Of a stretch of DNA of 41,460 bases, positions 16,897-25,200 are shown one piece after another. The notes beneath the pieces were generated by a model that was not told where the DNA came from, searched no databases, and worked only from the letters and a program-made list of their open reading frames with translations. The first letter of the stretch is position 1; each line of letters starts with the position of its first letter. A program made the position numbers and the translations under genes. Source of the stretch: Planctomycetota bacterium (GTDB lineage Bacteria; Planctomycetota; Planctomycetia; Pirellulales; JADFKK01); the NCBI GenBank assembly GCA_022564995.1, contig JADFKK010000028.1:1-41460 (forward strand). The letters are read 5' to 3'.

Positions 16897-18291
16897 TTAG
16901 AACGCCCGGCGTCTCCGTCGCCGGTAAAAGCTCAAGCCGAGCGTGGCAATCACACCGAGCAGCAACGTCGACGGCTCCGGCACCGCCTCGCTGCCTAACG
17001 CCGCTTCCGGCGAGCCGGCCGGTCCGGGCCCAGTCCAATCGGCCAGCAGCACGGTTAGGTCGGCGAAATTGACCACGCTGACCAGCGGTTCGACAAGATT
17101 ACCGTCGGCGGCGCCGACGTCTTTGTTCCAGTTGGCCAGCAGGATCGTCAGATCCTCGAAGTCGACGAAGCCGTTGTTGTTGAGGTCGGAGGGCAACGGG
17201 TCGACTCCGACGATATCCGAGAACGTCGTGCCGAGGCGAATCTCGTCGACAAAGAACTTGAGGCTTGAGAAACTAAGGCTGTCGAACTGACTTTGGTCCA
17301 GGTCCGGCTTGTTAGATTCCCAATTGGCGCTGGAGAGAGCGGGTAGACTGTCAATCAGGGCGTCGAATGCTGCCTCGTCCAGCGTCTCGTCTTGCAGGAA
17401 ACGGACGACCGAGATGATATCTTCCCCTCCGGTGTCGGCGTCCCACTGGATCTTGCCGACCACAATATTCGGCGGGCCAAAATTTCCATCGGGATCGAAT
17501 TCCTCCCACAACATCGTCTGTGTCCGCGGCTGCCCGTTTTCATTTAATTGGCCGCTCGCAGTGTTGTCGTTCCCAGAGCCAAAGGCGAGCTGCTGGCCGT
17601 CGTGAAGACCAAAGGTGCCCGCGCCATTCGTCCCGGTGTCGTTCTGATATCCGCCGGGGGTGTGGTTGTCGACTCCGTCTCTGAAGAACTGAGGGTAAAT
17701 ATCAAACAAGTTCCCCCGCGACGGGCCACCTCCACCGCCGATCCCGTTGCCCGAGTTGGCCATCGTTAAGCCGCGGCCACTCGTCGGATCGGTACCGATC
17801 ATAAACTGAGGCGAGCCCTCGTTTCGATCCCAGCCCCGCACCGACACGAAGCTGAACCAGGTTGTGGTGTCGGACGTGAACGTCGCAGTCACGCTCGGAT
17901 CGAGCGCAATGGAAGCATTCAACTGCCCGGTCCCTTGATCGGTTCCCGCAGGCAACCCGCGATCCTCTGGGCCGGGCATCCCAACAAAGCCACCCGAGGT
18001 CGGCAGGTTGGCCACCGTGCCGTCGAAAACATTGGGAGTGCCTGCGTCGTCGATGACGATCCCGGTCAGCTCGCCTTCCGGGTGAACAAGCCAACCGTCT
18101 GGCCAACCAGTATCCTCGGTCGCCCAGACACCTGTCGTGCCCAATGCGCCCCCCTGCCCGTTGAGGTTCCCGTCCGGGTAGGCAAACGGTTCGTAGACGA
18201 GCAGATCGGCGTTGGCCGAGGTGGCGGTAAGGGCGATGCTGACCATCGCCACGACGGCGAGGGTCAAAAGTGTCTTGGTGTGATGTTGCAT
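16897..18291 (-). CDS. PEP-CTERM protein, paralogue of the 18341 gene
   Basis: The product has 464 residues: signal peptide ending TSANAD, a body starting LLVYEPFAYPDGNLNGQGGA, then FFVDEIRLGTTFSDIVGVDP and the dockerin/PEP-CTERM cassette ending FYRRRRRRAF. The body aligns along its length with that of the gene just upstream (18341-19678), so the two are a tandem duplication. The opening YEPFAY...GQGG...GTW pattern is typical of planctomycete jelly-roll sugar-binding PEP-CTERM proteins. The spacing to the upstream gene is 49 bases, so they may be co-transcribed. The start has only a weak GAGAG upstream. Confidence 0.9.
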   Translation of the reverse strand: MQHHTKTLLTLAVVAMVSIALTATSANADLLVYEPFAYPDGNLNGQGGALGTTGVWATEDTGWPDGWLVHPEGELTGIVIDDAGTPNVFDGTVANLPTSGGFVGMPGPEDRGLPAGTDQGTGQLNASIALDPSVTATFTSDTTTWFSFVSVRGWDRNEGSPQFMIGTDPTSGRGLTMANSGNGIGGGGGPSRGNLFDIYPQFFRDGVDNHTPGGYQNDTGTNGAGTFGLHDGQQLAFGSGNDNTASGQLNENGQPRTQTMLWEEFDPDGNFGPPNIVVGKIQWDADTGGEDIISVVRFLQDETLDEAAFDALIDSLPALSSANWESNKPDLDQSQFDSLSFSSLKFFVDEIRLGTTFSDIVGVDPLPSDLNNNGFVDFEDLTILLANWNKDVGAADGNLVEPLVSVVNFADLTVLLADWTGPGPAGSPEAALGSEAVPEPSTLLLGVIATLGLSFYRRRRRRAF

Positions 18292-18340
18292 GGTCGTGTG
18301 TCTCTCGTGAAAAGAGAAGTAGGGACATTATCAGCGGGGC

Positions 18341-19678
18341 TTAGACCGTCCGTCGTCTCCGTCGCCGGTAAAGACTCAAGCCGAGCGTGGCAATCATTCC
18401 GAGCATCAGCGTCGACGGCTCCGGCACCGCCTCACCCAACGCCGCTTCCGGCGCGCCGGCCGGTCCGGGCCCGGTCCAATCGGCCAGCAGCACGGTCAGG
18501 TCGGCGAAATTGACCACGCTGACCAGCGGCTCGACAAGATTACCGTCGGCGGCGCCGACGTCTTTGTTCCAGTTGGCCAGCAGGATCGTCAGATCCTCGA
18601 AGTCGACGAAGCCGTTGTTGTTGAGGTCGGAGGGCAGCGGGTCGACTCCGACGATATCAGAGAACGTGGTGCCCAGGCGAATCTCGTCGACGAAGAACTT
18701 GAGGCCCATGAAGGTGATGGTGTCAAGATCGTCTTGAGCCAGGTCCGGCTTATTCGCGTCATCCCAGTTGGCGCTGGAGAGATTGGGTTGGGCGGCAATC
18801 AGTGCGTCGAATGCCGCCTCGTCAATCGTCTCATCTTCCAGAAAACGGGCGACCGAGATGATGTCTTTTCCGCCGTCGGCGTCCCACTGGAGCTTCATGA
18901 CCACGATATTCGGCGCGCCGAATTCTCCGTTGGTATCAAATTCCTGCCAAACCATTCCGTCCTCTGGAAGCACTTCAAAATCACCTTGGTTATACGCGTT
19001 GCCAGGAACCGCGCCGTTCACATTGGAGTACTGGCCCGTATCGTAAAACATCGGGTAGATGTCGGTCCGATTGTTTCGCGTCGGGCCGCCCCCGGTACCG
19101 AATCCGCTAAAGCCCGTACCAATGCCACCGAAATTATCGCCGCGAGATCCAGCCGGCGCCGGGTCCGTTCCGAGTACCAAATTCGGTTGCTCCTCGTTCC
19201 TGTCCCAGGCCCGAACCGACACGTAGCTGATCCAGGTGGTGGTGTTGGATTGGAACGATGCGGTCACACTGGGAGCCAGCGCGATGCTCGCATCCATGTT
19301 GCGACCGATCTCAAAATCTCTGTCCAAATCCAGCTCGCCCATATCCTCCGGGCCGTGAAGCCCAACATAGCCACCCGAGGTGATCAGGTTGGCAACCGTG
19401 CCGTCAAACATACCGCGGACAACCGGCGGACCGGGGTCGACGACGATACCCGCCGTGTCGCCTTCCTGGTGGACACGCCAATCGCCTTGGTGAGTCTCAT
19501 GGGCCGTCCAGGTACCGGTCGTGCCCAAGGCGCCGCCTTGCCCGGTGAGGCCGCCGTCCGCGTAGGCGAACGGTTCGTAGACGAGCAGATCGGCGTTGGC
19601 CGGTGTGGCCATGGCGCCGACTGCGACAATACAACCCGCCAACAACGCGGCGGACCAACCAAACTTGATGTTTCTCAT
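18341..19678 (-). CDS. PEP-CTERM protein, paralogue of the 16897 gene
   Basis: The product has 445 residues: signal peptide ending TPANAD, body LLVYEPFAYADGGLTGQGGA, and the shared C-terminal cassette with VPEPSTLMLGMIATLG and tail YRRRRRRTV. GGAG 8-9 bases upstream supports the ATG at 19678. Compared with its neighbour, the bodies differ by many substitutions and indels, yet the last roughly 330 bases are nearly the same in DNA, including silent positions. This is the first gene of the four-gene PEP-CTERM row on the minus strand. It is expected to be exported and displayed on the surface. Confidence 0.9.
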   Translation of the reverse strand: MRNIKFGWSAALLAGCIVAVGAMATPANADLLVYEPFAYADGGLTGQGGALGTTGTWTAHETHQGDWRVHQEGDTAGIVVDPGPPVVRGMFDGTVANLITSGGYVGLHGPEDMGELDLDRDFEIGRNMDASIALAPSVTASFQSNTTTWISYVSVRAWDRNEEQPNLVLGTDPAPAGSRGDNFGGIGTGFSGFGTGGGPTRNNRTDIYPMFYDTGQYSNVNGAVPGNAYNQGDFEVLPEDGMVWQEFDTNGEFGAPNIVVMKLQWDADGGKDIISVARFLEDETIDEAAFDALIAAQPNLSSANWDDANKPDLAQDDLDTITFMGLKFFVDEIRLGTTFSDIVGVDPLPSDLNNNGFVDFEDLTILLANWNKDVGAADGNLVEPLVSVVNFADLTVLLADWTGPGPAGAPEAALGEAVPEPSTLMLGMIATLGLSLYRRRRRRTV

Positions 19679-19835
19679 AATGTAGGTCTCCGAAAAGAGT
19701 GATCAGATCATGCTGAACAGCGGGAGAGTGCTCTGGTTCGAGAGCGGGTAACGTGCTTTCCCGTTGCCGGTGGAAACGATTCAGTGCAAACAGCTTTGTT
19801 GTCTAGCGGTCCCTTGAGCGGTACACGTGGTAAAC

Positions 19836-19891
19836 AAAAAAGCCGCCTACGCTGTCGTTCGGAACTCACCGAACAACGACGTACACGGCTT
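19836..19891 (-). terminator. Imperfect 23-bp hairpin with T-run (minus strand)
   Basis: The arms at 19840-19862 and 19869-19891 match at 18 of 23 positions around a 6-base loop, and the minus strand continues TTTTTTG. It looks like a rho-independent terminator for minus-strand transcripts arriving from upstream, and it insulates the PEP-CTERM row. Confidence 0.65.
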
Positions 19892-20112
19892 AAGAAAACT
19901 TAACAGTAGCGCTCCGCCCTAATTCCGATCAAGAATTACCGTGACCGTTTAAGCCCCAGACCAGATCAGACAACCCAGATTAGAGAGTTTCCCAAACGGA
20001 TACGCTCCAGATTCTAATAAGAAATCGTGGTGATTGCAAGCGAATCGCCGCCAATTTCATAAGATAATCCAAAATGTCCAGTGAATCTCGCCGGAAATGC
20101 CCATCAGCCAAT

Positions 20113-20143
20113 AAAAAAAGCCGGCACCGGAGGGCACCGGCTT
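20113..20143 (-). terminator. Strong hairpin with T-run, copy of 7100-7128
   Basis: On the minus strand AAGCCGGTGCC pairs with GGTGCCGGCTT (two G-U pairs, 4-base loop) and is followed by seven T. It follows the relic PEP-CTERM tail at 20177. Confidence 0.75.
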
Positions 20144-20176
20144 GGGTCAGCGGATGTCAAGTCCGAGATGAATTGG

Positions 20177-20225
20177 TTACGCAGTCCGCCGTCTCTGTCG
20201 CCAGCCAACACTCAAGCCGAGCGAG
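20177..20225 (-). pseudogene. Decayed PEP-CTERM C-terminal tail
   Basis: The minus strand reads LGLSVGWRQRRRTA and a TAA stop at 20177-20179. This resembles the LGLSFYRRRRRRTV tails of intact genes with several changes. There is no coding sequence upstream. The stretch from 20113 to 20225 aligns with 7100-7205, including spacer words such as GGATGTCAA and TTGGTTACG. Confidence 0.55.
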
Positions 20226-20302
20226 TACCGCAAAGAGCGGCAGGTGCCGTAGGAGGCGTGAGATTTGGCAAAGGGGAAGATGGCGGGGCACCGGCACCTG
20301 AT

Positions 20303-20493
20303 CCCCACCGGGCTTGCCCCGGTGGCTTGCTGGTTTGAGAACTACAGGGCACCGCGCACCCCGCCTTCTCCAAAAAACGCCCCAGCCTCTCAGCCGCCGC
20401 CGGCGGCTGAGAGGCTGGGGCGGTAAAATTGCGCGACTCGACGATTCCGGTTAGTTGCCAAACCAATAAACCACCGGGGCAAGCCCGGTGGGG
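20303..20493. repeat. Long inverted repeat enclosing a terminator
   Basis: Two 34-base arms (20303-20336 and 20460-20493) are reverse complements at 31 of 34 positions. Each arm also contains its own palindrome around CCACCGGG...CCCGGTGG. Between them lies the perfect hairpin at 20378-20422. The nested layout resembles a small non-autonomous palindromic element. Confidence 0.85.
20372..20422 (-). terminator. Perfect 21-bp stem terminator of the decarboxylase gene
   Basis: The arms at 20378-20398 and 20402-20422 are perfectly complementary with a 3-base loop. The minus strand continues with TTTTTTGG. It lies 96 bases beyond the stop of the decarboxylase gene at 20518 and is the clearest rho-independent terminator in the window. 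Confidence 0.85.
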
Positions 20494-20517
20494 CGTGTTG
20501 CTGCAGCGACACCGCAT

Positions 20518-22176
20518 CTACTCTGCCTGCACGTGATCGCGGGCGGCGAGCACGTGGTGGACGATGGACTTCATGCGGCTTTCGTCGGCAAAGGGGGACA
20601 ACACGTAACTCTTCAGTGCCACCAGCGGCTCACCGTAATCGGTGCGGCGGTAACAGTCGGTCAGCCCGATGGCCACGCCGCGGCCGGCCATCGCCTCGGC
20701 GTGTACGTGCTGGAAGATGCGGCGGTTGAAATCGTTGTACTCGCGCAGCTTCGGCGCGAACGATTCGTCGGACTGCTCGCGGCGTTTGACCTCGAACGTG
20801 TCGACGCCCGACGGATAGGCGCGGAACAGCGTCACCGGGCCGACGTTCTCGCTGTTGAGCACGGTCAGTTCCGGGCAGGAGCCAATTTGTTCGCGGAGAA
20901 TCTCCGCCATCTCGACACCGTGACCGAGCAACACCCGCAGACCCTCGCGGCCAAGCAGTCGCAGGCTCGCCAGGGCCGACAGCGGACCGGTTCCGCTGCG
21001 AGTCGTCTCCAGCGTGTACATGCCGGGGTGATACTCACCGGAGTGAAACAGATATGGCATCTGTCCGCGCTCGCGGACGAGCGACTGAAAATCGTCACGA
21101 TCGCGCAGCAGCACCAGCGACGAAGTGTACGGGGCGAAGCCGGTCTTGTGAAAGTCGACGCCCAGCGAATCAGCCAAGTGCAAATGGCGAACGCGGCTGC
21201 GACTGGTGGCCAGCGCGCGGACGGTTCGGCCGCGAAACTCCAGCGGGTTGTTTTGAAAATCGTAGTCATTAAACACCGACCAGGCCCAGCCGATCACCGC
21301 GTCGGCGTGAATGTGCGGGCGGTAGTCGAGCGAAAACTCTTCGACCAGCCGATCGCGCAGGCGGTGGATCGCCTCCAAGTCGTCCAAGCCGAATGCGTCG
21401 GTCGTGCCGAGCGTGGCGACGAAGGCGGCGATGCGCCCACCGCCGGACAACTGCTCGCGGGCGGCGTCGGCGAGTGCGCCGACGTCGATTGAATTGTCCG
21501 CCTGCGTCGGCACGCGCACCACCTGATCTTGTCCGATGCCGAGCCAGCCGGCGACGTTGAGGCAGGCCGAATGACTTTGCTCGGAGGCCAGAATCACCGC
21601 CCGGCCGGTTACGCCTTCGCGCAGCGACCCGGGCAGCGCCTTTTCCAGGCCGATCTTCACGCCGTAGAGCATCGCCCCGGTGCCGCCGAAAGTGAACAGC
21701 CCGCCAGCCTGCTGGGCGTCGTATCCGATCAGGTCGGCGACCATCGCCGCCACGCGCAGCTCGACCTCGCCCACGCCGCCGCCCGACTCGTCGCTGCACA
21801 AATTCGGATTGAAGATCGCCGGCAGCATCACGCCGATCACACTGGCGATCGAAGGATGCGGTGAGACGTTCACCTGGTTGCGCGGATGCGAGTTGATGAG
21901 CATGCCTTCGAGCGAGCGGACTAGTTCGGGCACGACCTGTTCGACCGTCCGCCCCTCGTCGTCTAATCGCGCCGCGGACGCCGTCGCGTAATCCGGCTGC
22001 GTCGGTTCGCCAAGAATCGGCGCCTGCGACTTCAGCGCATCGACCTGATCGAGCGCCCGCAACAGCGAAAACACCACGTACCCGTCATGCACCTGATCCG
22101 AAACCGGCGGCGGGAACGCGCTGCGAAGTTGGTCGAGTTGGCGTTGGTAGTTGGACATGGGGCTTGCAGACATCAT
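20518..22176 (-). CDS. PLP-dependent group II amino acid decarboxylase
   Basis: The 552-aa protein has the fold-type I decarboxylase features: a Gly/Ser/Thr-rich phosphate site FTFGGTGAMLYGVKIGL near 160, SEQSHSACLNVAGWLG near 200, HADAVIGW near 295, and the PLP lysine in VDFHKTGFAPYTS near 341. Family members remove the carboxyl group of glutamate, tyrosine, tryptophan or DOPA-like amino acids, or of cysteine sulfinate; the substrate cannot be read here. The protein has no signal peptide, so it acts in the cytoplasm, unlike most of its neighbours. Two or three Met codons (22176, 22173, 22158) could start it, none with a clear ribosome site. A perfect terminator hairpin follows at 20378-20422. 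Confidence 0.9.
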   Translation of the reverse strand: MMSASPMSNYQRQLDQLRSAFPPPVSDQVHDGYVVFSLLRALDQVDALKSQAPILGEPTQPDYATASAARLDDEGRTVEQVVPELVRSLEGMLINSHPRNQVNVSPHPSIASVIGVMLPAIFNPNLCSDESGGGVGEVELRVAAMVADLIGYDAQQAGGLFTFGGTGAMLYGVKIGLEKALPGSLREGVTGRAVILASEQSHSACLNVAGWLGIGQDQVVRVPTQADNSIDVGALADAAREQLSGGGRIAAFVATLGTTDAFGLDDLEAIHRLRDRLVEEFSLDYRPHIHADAVIGWAWSVFNDYDFQNNPLEFRGRTVRALATSRSRVRHLHLADSLGVDFHKTGFAPYTSSLVLLRDRDDFQSLVRERGQMPYLFHSGEYHPGMYTLETTRSGTGPLSALASLRLLGREGLRVLLGHGVEMAEILREQIGSCPELTVLNSENVGPVTLFRAYPSGVDTFEVKRREQSDESFAPKLREYNDFNRRIFQHVHAEAMAGRGVAIGLTDCYRRTDYGEPLVALKSYVLSPFADESRMKSIVHHVLAARDHVQAE

Positions 22177-22184
22177 AGTGAATT

Positions 22185-22250
22185 CGGCGAGCGGCGGCCG
22201 TGAGGCCGCTGGTGCGTAATACCCCCGGACTCACGTCCGAGGCTCGCCGG
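22185..22250. repeat. Dispersed hairpin repeat, copy 1
   Basis: CGGCGAGC at 22185 pairs with GCTCGCCG at 22242-22249, enclosing GGCGGCCGTGAGGCCGC, itself a near palindrome. The first 28 bases recur with one change at 31537-31564. Both copies lie in intergenic DNA close to a gene start. Confidence 0.8.
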
Positions 22251-22268
22251 AGAACGCGACGCAGGGCT

Positions 22269-25200
22269 CTACGGCTCAACCACCAACTCGATACCACAGA
22301 GGGTCGCGCCGCGGACGCTTTCTTTGGTGGGCGAGAACTCGATAACGAGCGAGTCGCGAATCTGCACGCCCTTGAATTCTTTCACGACGGAGCGATTCGG
22401 TCCTCCGGCCACGGCGGCGACGTCGAACTTATCGAGCACTTTCTTGCCTTGCAGCGAGACGTTAAAGACGCGCTGGCCGGCGGTTAGCCCGTCGGGCTCG
22501 GCGAAGTGCAGGCGGACCGTGTACTTGGCGGCCGGCTTCGTCGGATCGACCGCGGGGGTCTTATCGCCCGGTTTCTGCTCGGCCTGAAAAATCAGCCGGG
22601 GGGCGTTCTTTTTGTCGCCGTCGAACGACTTGGCAATCCGTCGGCCTTTGCCTTCGATGATGAAGACCAGCGAGCCGCCGGGCTTCCAGCCTTTGCGATT
22701 AACGACTTCCTTCAGCAGAGCCGAAAGATCGGGCGTGCGCTGTTCGGGCCCCGTTTCGCCCGGATCGCTCCAGGGCTTCGGCTTCCAGCGGACGACCGCC
22801 GCGGTGGTGGCGCGGCTGGAGATGTTTTTGCTCGACGCCTCGAACGCCGCCGCGTTATCGGCCGCCTCGGCGTAGATTTTCAGTTCCGTCTTGTCGCGGG
22901 ATCTGGCGTCGGTCGTGAATTGGATCGCTGCTTTTTCGATCTTTGCGCCGCGGGGAAGTTGAATGTTACGAAACCGCAGGCCGATTTGCTGCTTGCCGAT
23001 ATCCTCGACCAATTCCAGATCGCTGCTGGTGAGGTTCATCTTGCCGCCCTTGGTCTCCTCCGCGTCGTCCTTGCCCTCGGTGATGGCGATCGTTATTTGT
23101 GGCCCGGAAGTTACTTTTGGAAACAGTTCAAGCGTGATCGACGTCAGATTTCGCGTGCCGGACGCGGCGATCCAGGCCGGCCCCTCGCCGGAGACGGCTT
23201 TGGTGTCGCGGCGATAGAAGTCGTGCCCCTGGCCCTCAACCTTGATCGACAGCGGCGGCGAAGCCCCACCAACCACCGGAAAATCCAACCACAGCGTGCC
23301 GTCCGTCGCGCGGCGATCTCCGGGGGCGCCCAAGTTGATGCCGACCCGCTTCAGCGCTCGGTCGGTTAGCTTGGTGCCGGCGAATTGGCTGACCGTCCAA
23401 ATGTCAACGTCCGGCATGTGAATCATCGCCAGCGAGGTTTGATTCTGGTAAGCACAACTGCAACTGCGAGTGTAGTCGGGCGCGTTGAGCACGCCGTCGG
23501 CGACAATCAGATTCGAGGTGCAGCCCGATTTGAAGCCGCCGAAGCTGCCGGTTCCGCTGATATTGGTCAGGTCGTAATAACTGGCCGCGCCATCGCGGAA
23601 GGTCAGCAGGTTTTCGCTGGCCACCACGGTATTGCAGCCCTTGCCGCGGCGAATCAGCCACGGTTCCAACTCGCCGGTGAGCGGATTGGTGATCTTCACG
23701 ACGCTGCCGTCGAGCAGGTTGATCGCGCCGCTGGAAGTGCTGTGTTGGCTGGTGTTGGTGATAATCGTTTCGTTATGCAGGATACATGGCCCGGCGTATT
23801 TCAGCTTGAGTTTTTTCCAACGCACTTTTCCATCGCGGGCCGCATAAGTGATCATGCCCTGCCCCGCTTCGTCGCGCAGACGATCGCCGGCACGCGCCCC
23901 GGCCTGCAAGAGAATGTCGTGCTTGACCGAGTAGCCCAGCCAGGTGCCGATGATGTCGTCGCGGGTTTGCCAGATTTTTTTTCCGCTACGGGCGTCGAGC
24001 GCGACGATGCGATACTTCGACAGATCGAGCTTGCCCCGCCGCTTGAGCTTGCCTTCGACACTCCGCGGGTATCGATCGAGGCAATAGACCCGCCCGCCGC
24101 CGGCGACGATGGCGTTGTGCAAAAAACTGTTCTCGGCCTTCAATTTCCAGAGCACTTTACCCGTGTGTCGATCGAAGGCCACGAGCCCGCGGCTGGCCGA
24201 CATATCGACGATGGACGACGGGGCAGGCTTTTCGCCAAGCGCCTGGCCGTAGTTGGCAAATCCATCGCCGGCCAGCAGCACGTCTTCATAAACGCCGATG
24301 AAGCCCCAGCGGCGATCTTCCGGCTTGCCGCTGGTGCCCGGCAGATTGATCGTCCGCTTGGTTTCGCCCGTCTTGGCGTCGAGCACCAAACACTGACTTC
24401 CGGCGGCAACGTAGACCGACTCGACCGTGGCGATGTAGTTGGTTCCCCGGGCGTTCGCGCCGGCGAAGTGCCTTTGATTGTAGGCCGTGCTGAGCGGCGT
24501 GTCTTTGAAGGTCTTGGTGTAGTAGGCGCCGAACGTGCCGAGGTTTTCAATCGTCCGTTTCCACAGCACCCGGCCCGTGTAAACATCGCGGGCGCTCAGG
24601 CTGTCGAGCCCCTCGATGATCAGCCGCCCGCCGATCACCTGTTCCGATGGCCCGTGACCGTGGCGGGGCAGCACATCCATGTGAGAGTTTCCGCCGAACC
24701 AGAGAATGCCCAACGGCAGCTTGACCCGGGTGTCGTTTGATTTGACGCTGTTGGCGACGTCGCCGTATTGATGGGTCCAGGATGCAGCACCGGGAAGCGA
24801 ACCCTCTCGCACGAGCAACATTCCACCGACCAGGCTGGACATTTTCGCCTTTGGTAGATGGCCGTCGACAACCAGCGAAGTGACACGCAGCGTAGCAGCG
24901 AGGGCCAGATCGGTTTTGCCGCGGGGAATCCACAGCGCGCCGCCATACGGCCTGAGCGACTGATAGATCGTTTGCAGATATTTCTTCTGCGTGTATTGGT
25001 CTCTCACGTCTCGGCCCAGCACGATCAATTCGGCCAGATAGGGCGGCGCTTTGAAGCTCAGCGGATCGCCTTGCTGCACGGTGACGCGGCTGCCGTACAG
25101 ACCGGCCGCGTCGAAGCGTTTTCGCAAGGCGACCACCTTGTCCCAATCGGGCTCGACGGCGATGACGTGCAGATCGCTTTGCAGCACGAGCGCTTCGAGT

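Noticed and set aside
13739..19678. Exosortase or a full exopolysaccharide locus near the PEP-CTERM cluster
   Set aside because: None of the genes in the window has the exosortase membrane pattern or glycosyltransferase motifs; sorting must depend on genes elsewhere.
20113..20143. Riboswitch or structured leader
   Set aside because: The hairpin is followed by a T-run on the minus strand and lies after a gene relic, so a terminator explains it better.
23385..24740. A 451-codon plus-strand open frame opposite the beta-propeller gene
   Set aside because: It is antisense to clear PQQ-repeat coding sequence, has no signal or family pattern, and such long shadow frames are normal in GC-rich genes. 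The plus-strand frames at 2682-3842, 20488-21492, 25722-26969 and others are rejected for the same reason.
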